DNA of 64,000 nt from Cichorium intybus (Eukaryota; Streptophyta; Magnoliopsida; Asterales; Asteraceae). The stretch spans positions 61,555,729-61,619,728 of the forward strand of contig CM042010.1 in NCBI GenBank assembly GCA_023525715.1, written 5' to 3'. Under the pieces are notes generated by a model that was not told the DNA's origin, ran no database searches, and saw nothing but the letters and a program-made list of their open reading frames with translations. Made by a program: the position numbers and the translations under genes. Below, in pieces: positions 1 through 9,454 of this stretch. Within the stretch, counting starts at the first letter, position 1; each line of letters opens with the position of its first letter.

Positions 1-273
1 TATGTACCTGTAATGTGTATAATTTGATGATACTTTCGTATCAATGTATACTTTTGATGATACTTTCGTATCAATGTATGCTTTTGGTGATACTTTTGTA
101 TCAATGTATGCTTCTGGTAATACTTTCGTATTACTGTATACTTTTGATGATACTTTCGTATCACTGTATGCTTCTGGTAATACTTTCGTATTACTGTATA
201 CTTTTGATGCATCTGTTTTGACTATTAATAAGTCTTCTGGTTGCAAATTGTATAAAATTGGTAATAAAAGCAT
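1..273 (-). CDS. Component B repeat-array protein, partial at left edge
   Basis: A minus-strand ORF starting at 273 begins with a short RNase H-like stretch (first Asp motif T-D-A-S) and then passes into 10-residue repeats encoded by the hairpin array. Complete copies elsewhere in the window are 129 aa. The end lies beyond the window. It follows the coat protein gene as in the other B copies. Confidence 0.6.
   Translation of the reverse strand, partial: MLLLPILYNLQPEDLLIVKTDASKVYSNTKVLPEAYSDTKVSSKVYSNTKVLPEAYIDTKVSPKAYIDTKVSSKVYIDTKVSSNYTHYRYI
28..193 (-). repeat. 30-bp hairpin array (6 units)
   Basis: Six 30-bp units each hold an inverted repeat. In viral sense these are TGATACGAAAGTATCA or TAATACGAAAGTATTA, a 6-bp stem around a GAAA loop. 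One unit has an AAAA loop. The array is part of the B repeat-array ORF. Confidence 0.9.
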
Positions 274-348
274 TTTTCTTCATTGTTTTCTCTATCGTGA
301 AACTGCAAAATCATAATATTGTTAATATATTCAAAAGACATATTTTAC

Positions 349-1712
349 TCATTCGTTATCAATATCGGATTCGGTATTTGAATCAGTAGTGAATGCGTAG
401 ATATCAATATCTGAATCTACATCTGAATCTTCAATTGGTTCATATCCTATATCATAAGCAATTTTTAATATATTTGTTTCGTTTGCTTTCTAATTTTTTA
501 TTGGACATTCATAGGCTTTATGTCCTTGTTCTTGGCATAGCCAGCATCTGCAATCTTTTTTTTTAGATGGACAATAGTTTGAATTTGATTTATATTTTTG
601 CTTATATTGGTTTCGATTTCTAAAATATTTTCTTTCTCCGTTTTTATAGTATTGTTTATACTTTGGTTTATATGTTTGTTTTTTCCAAACCTTCTTTTTT
701 CTGTTATGCTTGTTCTTTTTACAACCGTATTGACCAATTTGATTAAATTGTTTCTCACAACATAAATTAATTTGTGCGTCAATTTTAGTTTTTTGTTTTA
801 GACATTTATCTTTCATCCATTCTTTTAAGACGTTTATTCGAGCACCTAATGATTCTGCTATTTTACCTTCTTGTGAAAGCTTGTTAAAATATTTTAATAC
901 ACTTTGACAAACAGTAGATGGTAATTTTTGATAAAACATGTCTAAGGCTAATTTTTGTCTTGGTGGATCTAAATAATAATATTGTTCAGCAAATTCACAT
1001 ATAAATGCATCTAGATAACACATATTACATATTTTTAAATTTGTTAAGTGCCATAATGCTTTATTTCTAAAGGCTTCTTTTGATTCATTATCTTCTATCT
1101 TTTTCCTACAAACTCTTGGAGAATTTTATCTAAAACTTTTCTAAATGTTTCCATTGCGTCGGTAGTTGCTATTCTAGATAGTTCATCTTCTTCTAATGAT
1201 GATAGAAAACGATAAACATTTCCTTGTGTTTTATGCATAATGTAACTTAAGAAATTTCTTGGATGTAAATTTCTAAGTTCGTCGGTTAATTGAATTTGTA
1301 TACCCATTTGATTACTCCAATCTTGTATTTTTGTTTCTGGATCTAAATCACAGTCTATAAAAAGAATATCTATGGGTTTTGGAGTGGTAAATAATTTTGG
1401 TACATATTGTGGCGGTACTTTTTCCCATTTATTTTGTTTATTTTTAATCATACCTTGTCTATACAAATAGTTTTCTTCTAAAGATGGTGGTCCATATATG
1501 TATTGATTTTGATAATCATCTTCTACATATGATTTGTTTCGTTTTATTCCAAAATTAGTATAAGGATTATTATATGGATTTTCTTCGTCGGATGTAAAAT
1601 CGTATACTACTTCGACGTCATTTTCTATATTTTCATCTTTTACTTCTTCAGGTATTTCTAATGCTGCCATTAATTTAGTTAACGTTTCTACTTGTTCTTG
1701 GAGTGTTTCCAT
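349..1712 (-). pseudogene. Coat protein (Gag-like), broken
   Basis: Homologous along its length to the intact 454-aa coat protein at 34992-36356, with the same acidic N-terminus, Lys-rich stretch, C-x2-C-x4-H-x4-C knuckle (C-W-L-C...H...C) and acidic tail. A one-base deletion near 1105 shifts the frame, splitting it into 205-aa and 177-aa ORFs. A nonsense codon at 490-492 removes the acidic tail. Confidence 0.92.
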
Positions 1713-1749
1713 TTATTATATAATTTATTTTGTAGATATAAGTATTTAG

Positions 1750-2064
1750 CTATATCTTTCTTTCTCTTATAAGTTTTTTAACTTTAATTTGATCTGTATA
1801 ATCTTTGTATGATATAAAATCGTTCATATGACTAAGTCTTTTTAAACAATTAATTTCAGAATCAATTTGTAGTTTCTAGAGAGAATAAAACTTTTCGTTT
1901 TCTTCTTTTATTTCTATCAAATCATATATAGTAAATACTATACTACGATGATCTAAATTTGTTATGGCCTGGTGGCTTTTATTTAAGAGATAATTAAGAT
2001 AATCTAAATTATTAAATTGTCTTGGTTGTCCATTTTCATAAACAAGCCAGAAGTTGTTGTTCAT
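1750..2064 (-). pseudogene. 104-aa component B protein, nonsense-mutated
   Basis: Starts with M-N-N-N-F-W like the intact copies at 36394 and 51877. A Tyr codon has become TAG at about 1876, leaving 62 aa open, while homology continues to 1750. Function is not recognised. It lies directly upstream of the coat protein. Confidence 0.8.
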
Positions 2065-2070
2065 TATTTT

Positions 2071-2240
2071 TTAGTCATAACAATTGCTTTCAAATAATTG
2101 ATCTAATATATCATCATTTATATAATCTTCTTTTGTTAGTATGATATTTTTATAACTATTTTTTTACTAGTATATTCTTTATTTCTTTTATACTTTTTAA
2201 ACCATGTTTTGAATTTTTGTAACATATTTTTGATTACCAT
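2071..2240 (-). pseudogene. Small ORF (49-56 aa type), frameshifted
   Basis: Corresponds to the 56-aa ORF at 51700-51870. Start and stop positions are conserved, but the 170-nt length is not a multiple of three. Confidence 0.6.
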
Positions 2241-2432
2241 GTTAAAGGTGGTTTGATAGAAAGTCGTTGTTTAGTATTTTTAACTTCTAATAATTTATAA
2301 ATCTGTTCAAGCAAATTTTGTGTTAGATTTATTTTTTGTAATATCTCTGGTATTTGTTTTACCAATTACTGTCATTTCATCTTTCATTTGTAAATCTATA
2401 TCATATATTTTACTACTAGATGATTCTGTCAT
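2234..2432 (-). pseudogene. 79-aa coiled-coil protein, internally deleted
   Basis: The start (M-T-E-S-S-S-S) overlaps the movement protein stop, as in intact copies. About 40 nt are missing overall and the middle, including the central helix, is rearranged, so no long frame remains. Confidence 0.75.
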
Positions 2433-3379
2433 ACTCTTAAACTTAATGATCTAATCATTTCTTTTATTTCTTCAATGTTTTCATCTTTTCTATTTTCCGT
2501 AGATATTGAAGGTTGTATTTCTGAAATAGAGGATCTTCCTATAATTGTTGAAATTCGAGGCTCTATTATTGGGTCTCTTTTAACTAAAGGTGTAATTATT
2601 TGTTGTCGAAATTCTGTTTCATAAACTGGTTTATTATCTATTCTTTTTGGTGATTCAAGAGATAATAAAGGTTCAAATAGTTTATCAATATGAATTCTAT
2701 CTTCTGTTTTAAATGTAATACTATGATGAGAATTTGTTAATGCATAGTTTATTTGATATGTTAAAGTAAAAGGATGATTTCCTTTTAACATAAAATTTTG
2801 TCTTAATAATTTATATCTTACTGTAATACTATTACTTAGATTTCTATCTTTTAAACTAAGTCCTAATTGTATATTTATATTAAATTTTATTTTTCCTTCA
2901 ATTAAATTTCCTTTTTCTTTTGCAATAATACTTTCTTGACTATTAATTATACGATCATCTCTAATTTCTAATTCTATTGGTGTATCTAAATCACAAAAAG
3001 TACTTTTCAAAATTACTTGAATTGTAGATATATGAATATATGCTATCTTTGATCGATCTATTTCTTTGATATGCTGTATTTTATTTTTGATTTGTTGTTT
3101 ATTAATAATAGGTATAATTATATTTCCTTGAGTTGATTCTATAGGTATCGGTTCTTCACCTACTATTTTACCATAATAAATAATATTTTTTCTTGAAAAT
3201 AGATTTTTAAGTGTATCGTATTTAAAATTATGTTTTTCTGATAATGTAAAATTTGATTTTCTAATAGCATCTTTATTTATATTATTTTTACTAACTAGAG
3301 CATCAAATATATATCCTGATTCATTTTCTTTGTTATTAATAATTATTGATTCATTATTCTCGTTAGATGTAGACATCAT
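2429..3379 (-). CDS. Movement protein (30K superfamily), full-length open
   Basis: A 316-aa ORF starting ATG-ATG. Position as first major gene after the PBS, length close to other caulimovirid movement proteins, and a beta-rich core around residues 120-220 with a conserved L-D-T-P-I-E-L-E segment point to a 30K-type protein. Such proteins form plasmodesmal tubules for cell-to-cell spread. The N-terminal 40 residues are Asn/Glu-rich and low complexity. The stop overlaps the next ORF's start as ATGA, suggesting reinitiation. Compared with other copies it has a few substitutions (for example a Cys before the L-D-T-P segment) but no break. Family assignment is from position and pattern, not from a search. 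Confidence 0.85.
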   Translation of the reverse strand: MMSTSNENNESIIINNKENESGYIFDALVSKNNINKDAIRKSNFTLSEKHNFKYDTLKNLFSRKNIIYYGKIVGEEPIPIESTQGNIIIPIINKQQIKNKIQHIKEIDRSKIAYIHISTIQVILKSTFCDLDTPIELEIRDDRIINSQESIIAKEKGNLIEGKIKFNINIQLGLSLKDRNLSNSITVRYKLLRQNFMLKGNHPFTLTYQINYALTNSHHSITFKTEDRIHIDKLFEPLLSLESPKRIDNKPVYETEFRQQIITPLVKRDPIIEPRISTIIGRSSISEIQPSISTENRKDENIEEIKEMIRSLSLRV

Positions 3380-3617
3380 AAGAGTTGTTTTTTAATTAAA
3401 TCGTTGCTTATATTTACTAATTATAGTATTTATTAAAATCATAACTTAGCTTTCAATCTTGACTTATCTTTCTAATTAAATATTGTTATTTGTCATATTA
3501 GATTGTAGTTTAGCTCGTTACTTATCATGAATTAAATTGTTACTTAGCTCTGATATAGTAAAATCGTTTCTTACCATAAAATCGTTACTTAGCTTTGATA
3601 TAGTAAAATCGTTACTT
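3380..3617 (-). repeat. Post-PBS degenerate tandem repeats
   Basis: AT-rich leader between PBS and movement protein. It holds several copies of a motif related to GCTAAGTAACGATTTTA, some preceded by TATCA(A/G)A. The PBS itself has been lost at the 3617 junction. Confidence 0.8.
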
Positions 3618-4605
3618 AGCAGAGTTCTCTGTTGAAGCCTCGCGCTTCTGAATAGCAGAGCCTATCGAAGCATCTACGAAGCAGTTAATCAACACATCGT
3701 CCAGGCATCAGTCAGGTACATCCCTTACACATCCTCATACATCATGACCGATTCGAAAATACAAATACGAAACAATCGATATTATTTTGCATTAAAGATT
3801 CATAAACAAAGATTTAAAAATAGAATTGAACATAATATCCATCTCCCTGTAACACAGTTAGAGGTTGATATCTACGATAATCAGCTTAAGTATCTACATG
3901 CAAGAATATCCAAATCCTCACCACCGTGAATTAAGCGTCGTTGATTGCTTTTGTTGAGTGCGGTATACTGTTGTGTACTATTCTTCCATTATCTCCATGA
4001 ATGGTGTCTCAGGGAGATGGATATTACGTTCAATTCTATTTTTATATCTTTGTTTATGAATCTTTAATGCAAAATAATATCGATTGTTTTGTATTTGTAT
4101 TTTCGAATCGGTCATGATGTATGAAGATGTGTAAGGGATGTACCTGACTGATGTCTGGACGATGCGTTGATTAACTGCTTCGTGGATACTTCGATAGGCT
4201 CTGCTATTCAGAAGCGCGAGGCTTCAACAGAGAACTCTGCTATTCAGAAGCATAAGGCTTCAACAGAGGAATTTTGAGAGCACTCAAAACTTATGATTCT
4301 GAATAGCAGAGTTCTCTGTTGAAGCCTCGCGCTTCTGAATAGCAGAGCCTATCGAAGTATCCACGAAGCAGTTAATCAACGCATCGTCCAGACATCAGTC
4401 AGGTACATCCCTTACACATCTTCATACATCATGACCGATTCGAAAATACAAATACAAAACAATCGATATTATTTTGCATTAAAGATTCATAAACAAACAT
4501 GTAGATACTTAAGCTGATTATCGTAGATATCAACCTCTAACTGTGTTACAGGGAGATGGATATTACGTTCAATTCTATTTTTAAATCTTTGTTTATGAAT
4601 CTTTA
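3618..4605. other. Scrambled leader fragments, serial inversions
   Basis: Four leader pieces alternate in direction: plus 3618-3910, minus about 4012-4265, plus about 4290-4497 and minus 4498-4603. A minus-strand scrap of transactivator 3' end (3978-4010) lies between the first two. Each contains part of the 60-aa leader ORF. The last joins a plus-strand transactivator fragment at about 4604. Confidence 0.85.
3744..3929 (+). pseudogene. Leader ORF, 3' end replaced at a junction
   Basis: Matches the 60-aa leader ORF (M-T-D-S-K-I-Q-I...) for about 55 codons, then runs into inverted intergenic sequence and ends K-S-S-P-P. Confidence 0.75.
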
Positions 4606-5231
4606 CTGATCCAATGACTCTTTGGGAATATTTCACCCATGGATTCATCGATACAATCTACCTAAATGGAAACAACCTACAATGCATAAGTGAATTTCCA
4701 ACTAATTTTCAATCAGTTATTCGCCATTACAAGACACGTTTTGCAAAAGAACGTGATTTATTCATTAAATTACATTCCAGTTATCCATTTTTCGATGAGG
4801 ACTCTCAACTACTAGTTCTAAGTATTACATTTGCATACATGGGAATTAGTAATGGATCCAAGCCAACAAAAGATGAACTACCACACGAAACACCAACACA
4901 AGACCATCTAATTTTTGCATTAGCAGGAGTTTATTTAGCCTCTTCAAGAATAGGCAACGGAAAAGATCAAAAATCACAAGTCAGGATAAACTATTGCAGT
5001 AAAACATTTCTGTTATATACAACAAATGACACAGAAATATCAACTGAAGGAATGCAAGTCGTAGAACGATTCGAAGAACCATTTGAAACATTCTCGCATC
5101 ATCTTGCCGTTCTACCTGCAGAAATTAAAAAACAATTATGCAAACATATTATGCATTTTCCACGTCACCAATGCAATTATTGTCAAGAAAACAAGGACGA
5201 GACACCATTCATGGAGATAATGGAAGAATAA
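4604..5231 (+). pseudogene. Transactivator/viroplasmin, C-terminal fragment
   Basis: Encodes the last 205 or so residues of the 462-aa protein, including the C-terminal His/Cys cluster (H-Q-C-N-Y-C). The N-terminal half was lost at a junction with an inverted leader piece. It is open to its normal stop and is followed by a P2-type intergenic region. Confidence 0.9.
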
Positions 5232-5996
5232 TACACAACAGTACACAACACTCATCAACAGTGCACAGCACTCATCAAAAGCATTCAATCATTATGCACG
5301 ACGCATTTTTCGTAGTGGTGAGGATTTGGATTTGACACAAAGAATATTTGTGGCCCCTCCCCTCATCATATCTTGTAATAATGTAGACTTTTAGTTTTTG
5401 TCGTTTGTTTTTAATTATGTAAATTAGGTGCCAGTCACCATCCTATAGTTTGTCTTTATTTGTAAGTGCTAGACACAATAATGTAGTGTCAATAATAGCA
5501 CGTATGCAGTAGCAGCCCTCATTTACTATAAATAAGGCGTTTGCCTAGTGTAATAAATCAGAGCTTATTTGTGTTAAGTTTTGAGTGCTCTCAAAATTCC
5601 TCTGTTGAAGCCTTATGCTTCTGAATAGCAGAGTTCTCTGTTGAAGCCTCGCACTTCTGAATAGCAGAGCCTATCGAAGTATCCACGAAGCAGTTAATCA
5701 ACGCATCGTCCAGGCATCAGGTACATCCCTTACACATCTTCATACATCATGACCGATTCGAAAATACAAATACAAAACAATCGATATTATTTTGCATTAA
5801 AGATTCATAAACAAAGATTTAAAAATAGAATTGAACGTAATATCCATCTCCCTGTAACACAGTTAGAGGTTGATATCTACGATAATCAGCTTAAGTATCT
5901 ACATGCAAGAATTTCAGAAACCACATGTTAAACCATTCCGCATTTAGTTTGCTATATTTCTGTTATTATCCATATGTCCATTTATGTTTCCCCATT
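5232..5996 (+). promoter_or_regulatory. Intergenic region, P2 type (promoter, poly(A) signal, leader)
   Basis: Follows a transactivator and leads to a PBS. It carries GTGCTAGACAC-like repeats, a TATA box (TATAAATA, 5527-5534) and AATAAA (5552-5557). Two tandem stem-loops follow at 5600-5633 and 5636-5669, then the leader ORF. P2 is recognised by GGCCCCTCCCC downstream of the transactivator and AGTAGCAGCCCTCAT before the TATA box. By analogy with other caulimovirids this drives the pregenomic RNA. Confidence 0.82.
5749..5931 (+). CDS. Conserved 60-aa leader ORF
   Basis: Lies between the TATA box and the PBS, so it would be an upstream ORF in the pregenomic RNA. The product is basic (many Lys, Arg, His), starts M-T-D-S-K-I-Q-I and ends S-E-T-T-C. 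It shares no recognised domain. The same frame stays open in almost every leader in the window, which argues it was translated in the virus. Whether it makes a stable protein or only guides ribosomes is unknown. Confidence 0.6.
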   Translation: MTDSKIQIQNNRYYFALKIHKQRFKNRIERNIHLPVTQLEVDIYDNQLKYLHARISETTC

Positions 5997-6007
5997 TGGT
6001 ATCAGAG
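5997..6007 (+). other. tRNA-iMet primer-binding site (degenerate end)
   Basis: TGGTATCAGAG matches the plant initiator tRNA-Met complement, but the next base is A instead of C. The sequence then jumps at about 6014 to the reverse transcriptase gene. Confidence 0.8.
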
Positions 6008-6014
6008 ATAAGAA

Positions 6015-6802
6015 CAATTACACCTTGAAGCAGTTATTAAAGTTTTACAAATAATTAAAGAAAAAGGTTTAGTTTTATCAAAAAAGAAATCTAAACTTTT
6101 ACAAACTAAAGTTGAATATTTAGGACTAAAAATCGAAGAAAACGGACAACTTTCTTTAACAGATAATATTCGAGAAAAATTGTATTTATTTCCCGATAAA
6201 CTAGAAAACCGGAAACAAATACAACGATTTCTTGGCTGTTTAAACTACATCGCAGAACAAGGTTTTCTAAAAAATTTAGCAAATGAAAGAAGAATTTTAC
6301 AAAAGAAAATATCAGAAAAAATACCATGGTCTTGGACCAATGAAGATACTATTTTAGTCAAAAATATAAAAGAAAAAATTCATGTTTTACCAACACTATA
6401 CAACTCGCAACCGGACGACTTTTTAATAGTCGAAACGGATGCATCAAAAAATACATGGGCAGGATGCCTAAAAGCAATTATACATGGAAAAATATTATTG
6501 GGTTTAGACACCGAGGGAAACCTTCTGCCTAAACCATTCGAAGCATACAGTGATACGAAAGTATCATCAAAAGTATACAGTAATACGAAAGTATTACCAG
6601 AAGCATACAGTGATACGAAAGTATTACCAGAAGCATACAGTGATACGAAAGAATCATCAAAAGTAAACAGTAATACGAAAGTATTACCAGAAGCATACAT
6701 TGATACAAAAGTATCATCATAAGTATTAAAAACTGATAAATACGAGAAAAAATTATGTAAATATGTATTGGGAACATTTTCCCAAACTGAACAAAACTAC
6801 AG
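6015..6802 (+). pseudogene. Reverse transcriptase/RNase H fragment (component A, long form)
   Basis: Begins just downstream of the YIDD box region and covers the RT C-terminus, the first RNase H Asp motif (E-T-D-A-S), the repeat array, and the start of the sequence after the array. A nonsense TAA closes the array at 6720-6722. At about 6800 it is joined to a transactivator fragment, so the rest of RNase H is missing. One substitution makes N-T-W-A-G-C of the usual D-T-W-A-G-C. Confidence 0.88.
6551..6716 (+). repeat. 30-bp hairpin array (6 units)
   Basis: Mix of TGATAC...GTATCA, TAATAC...GTATTA and TGATAC...GTATTA units. The last type still pairs in RNA through a G-U. One unit (6641) has a broken stem (GAATCA). 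Confidence 0.88.
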
Positions 6803-7225
6803 CTACTAATTCCAAGCATTACATTTGCATACATGGGAATCAGTAATGGAACTAAGCCAACTAAAGACGAACTTCCACATGAAACACCAACACAAGATCA
6901 TCTAATTTTTTCATTAGCAGGAGTTTATTTAGCCTCTTCAAGAATAGGCAACGGAAAAGAACAAAGATCACAAGTTAGAATAAACTATTGCAGTAAAACA
7001 TTTCTGTTATATACAACAAATGACACAGAAATATCAACTGAAGGAATGCAAGCCGTAGAACGATTTGAAGAACCATTTGAAACATTCTCGCATCATCTTG
7101 CCGTTCTACCTGCAGAAATTAAAAAACAATTATGCAAGCATATTATGCATTTTCCACGTCACCAATGCAATTATTGTCAAGAAAACAAGGACGAGACACC
7201 ATTCATGGAGATAATGGAAGAATAA
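6800..7225 (+). pseudogene. Transactivator/viroplasmin, C-terminal fragment
   Basis: The last 140 or so residues, open to the normal stop, with the terminal H-Q-C-N-Y-C cluster. The N-terminus was replaced by RNase H sequence at the 6800 junction, and the break falls within a shared CTAC. Confidence 0.88.
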
Positions 7226-8016
7226 TACACAACAGTATACAACACTCATCAACAGTGCACCGCACTCAACTAAAGCAATCAACGATGCTTAATTCACGGT
7301 GGTGAGGATTTGGATTTATTCACAAAGAATATTTGTGAACCCCACCCTCATCATATCTACCATTATGTAGACTTTTATATTTTGTCGTTTGTTTTCCATT
7401 ATGTAAATTAGGTGCTAGTCACCATCATGTAGTTTGTCTTTATTGTTATGGTGCTAGACACAAGAATGTAGTGCTAGACACCACTAGTTAGTGTATTATT
7501 AGTGTAGGATACTATTAGACTCTAGAAGAGTCCCTCATGTACTATAAATAAGGCATTTGCCTAGTGTAATAAATCAGAGCTTATTTGTGTTAAGTTTTGA
7601 GTGCTCTCAAAATTCCTCTGTTGAAGCCTTATGCTTCTGAATAGCAGAGTTCTCTGTTGAAGCCTCGCGCTTCTGAATAGCAGAGCCTATCGAAGTATCC
7701 ACGAAGCAGTTAATCAACGCATCGTCCAGACATCAGTCAGGTACATCCCTTACACATCTTCATACATCATGACCGATTCGAAAATACAAATACAAAACAA
7801 TCGATATTACTTTGCATTAAAGATTCATAAACAAAGATTTAAAAATAGAATTGAACGTAATATCCATCTCCCTGTAACACAGTTAGAGGTTGATATCTAC
7901 GATAATCAGCTTAAGTATCTACATGCAAGAATTTCAGAAACCACATGTTAAACCATTCCACATTTATTTTGCTATATTTCTGTTATTATCCATATGTCCA
8001 TTTATGTTTCCCCATT
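7226..8016 (+). promoter_or_regulatory. Intergenic region, P1 type
   Basis: Holds an inverted repeat TTCACAAA-N5-TTTGTGAA (7319-7339), three GTGCTAG(A/T)CAC motifs (7412, 7451, 7471), a TATA box (7543-7550) and AATAAA (7568-7573). Tandem leader stem-loops and the leader ORF follow. P1 differs from P2 by GAACCCCACCC downstream of the transactivator and by a segment containing CTCTAGAAGAG before the TATA box. Confidence 0.82.
7769..7951 (+). CDS. Conserved 60-aa leader ORF
   Basis: Identical in protein sequence to the copy at 5749 and ends 65 nt before the PBS. No known domain. Confidence 0.6.
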   Translation: MTDSKIQIQNNRYYFALKIHKQRFKNRIERNIHLPVTQLEVDIYDNQLKYLHARISETTC

Positions 8017-8028
8017 TGGTATCAGAGC
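8017..8028 (+). other. tRNA-iMet primer-binding site
   Basis: TGGTATCAGAGC, a 12-base complement to the 3' end of plant initiator tRNA-Met, placed between the leader ORF and the movement protein. It would prime minus-strand DNA synthesis. Confidence 0.9.
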
Positions 8029-8266
8029 TAAGTAACGATTTTACTATATCAAAGCTAAGTAACGATTTTATGGAAAGAAACGATTTTACTATATCAAGCT
8101 AAGTAACAATTTAATTCATGATAAGTAACGAGCTAAACTACAATCTAATATGACAAATAACAATATTTAATTAGAAAGATAAGTCAAGATTGAAAGCTAA
8201 GTTATGATTTTAATAAATACTATAATTAGTAAATATAAGCAACGATTTAATTAAAAAACAACTTTT
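8029..8266 (+). repeat. Post-PBS degenerate tandem repeats
   Basis: Several copies of GCTAAGTAACGATTTTA-like sequence, interrupted by ACTATATCAAAG. These echo the 3' half of the PBS. An AT-rich stretch follows, up to the movement protein ATG. Confidence 0.8.
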
Positions 8267-9218
8267 ATGATGTCTACATCTAACGAGAATAATGAATCAA
8301 TAATTATTAATAACGAAGAAAATGAATCAGGAAATATATTTGATGCTCTTATCAGTAAGAATAACATAAATAAAGATGCTATTAGAAAATCAAATTTTAC
8401 ATTATCAGAAAAACATAATTTTAAATACGATACACTTAAAAATCTATTTTCAAGAAAAAATATTATTTATTATGGTAAAATAGTAGGTGAAGAACCGATA
8501 CCTATAGAATCAACTCAAGGAAATATAATTATACCTATTATTAATAAACAACAGATCAAAAATAAAATACAACATATCAAAGAAATAGATCTATCAAAGA
8601 TAGCATATATTCATATATCTACAATTCAAGTAATTTTGAAAAGTACTTTTAGTGATTTAGATACACCAATAGAATTAGAAATTAGAGATGATCGTATAAT
8701 TAATAGTCAAGAAAGTATTATTGCAAAAGGAAAAGGAAATTTAATTGAAGGAAAAAAAAAAATTTAATATAAATATACAATTAGTACTTAGTTTAAAAGA
8801 TAGAAATCTAAGTAATAGTATTACAGTAAGATATAAATTATTAAGACAAAATTTTATGTTAAAAGGAAATCATCCTTTTACTTTAACATATCAAATAAAC
8901 TATGCATTAACAAATTCTCATCATAGTATTACATTTAAAACAGAAGATAGAATTCATATTGATAAACTATTTGAACCTTTATTATCTCTTGAATCACCAA
9001 AAAGAATAGATAATAAACCAGTTTATGAAATAGATTTTCGACAACAAATAATTACACCTTTAGTTAAAAGAGACTCAATAATAGAGCCTCCAATTTCAAC
9101 AATTATAGGAAGATCCTCTATTTCAGAAATACAACCTTCAACATCTACAGAAAATAGAAAAGATGAAAACATTGAAGAAATAAAACAAATGATTAGATCA
9201 TTAAGTTTACGAATATGA
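8267..9218 (+). pseudogene. Movement protein, frameshifted
   Basis: Homologous to the intact 316-aa protein. An A-run near 8752-8762 has gained a base, splitting it into 166-aa and 157-aa ORFs. The stop still overlaps the next start (ATGA). Confidence 0.9.
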
Positions 9219-9454
9219 CAGAATCATCTAGTAGTAAAATAAATGATATAGAATTTCAAATGAAAGATGAAATGACAGTAAATGAAAAAATGCATATAAT
9301 AAATAAAAAACTAAACAATCTCATAGAAATGAAACAACAATTATTGGTAAAACAAATACCAGAGATATTACAAAAAATTGATCAAATTTATAAATTATTA
9401 GAAGTTAAAAATAATAAACAACCACTTTCTATCAAACCACCTTTAACATGGTAA
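9215..9454 (+). CDS. 79-aa coiled-coil protein
   Basis: Open from M-T-E-S-S-S-S to P-L-T-W. Residues about 20-65 are rich in Lys, Glu, Leu and Ile with heptad-like spacing, suggesting a coiled coil. Position after the movement protein and size recall the virion-associated protein (ORF III) of caulimoviruses, but no sequence motif confirms this. It overlaps the upstream gene by 4 nt and the downstream small ORF by 7 nt. Confidence 0.75.
   Translation: MTESSSSKINDIEFQMKDEMTVNEKMHIINKKLNNLIEMKQQLLVKQIPEILQKIDQIYKLLEVKNNKQPLSIKPPLTW

Larger units (their letters stand above)
1..3617 (-). mobile_element. Endogenous pararetrovirus copy, component B (partial)
   Basis: Read on the minus strand, the order is post-PBS repeats, movement protein, damaged coiled-coil gene, damaged small ORF, damaged 104-aa gene, coat protein, then the repeat-array ORF running off the left edge. 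Its PBS and promoter side is cut at about 3617, where it abuts a leader fragment in the opposite orientation. There is no reverse transcriptase between coat protein and array, which defines component B. Confidence 0.9.

Noticed and set aside
5232..8028. LTR retrotransposon
   Set aside because: The tRNA-Met PBS would fit, but there are no LTR pairs, no TG...CA ends, no integrase and no polypurine tract next to an LTR. Movement protein and viroplasmin genes point to Caulimoviridae.
8017..8028. tRNA gene at TGGTATCAGAGC
   Set aside because: Only the 3' end of tRNA-iMet is matched, as complement; there is no cloverleaf.
9215..9454. Firm identification of the 79-aa protein as virion-associated protein
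   Set aside because: Size, position and coiled coil agree, but no diagnostic motif was seen, so it is left as a resemblance.
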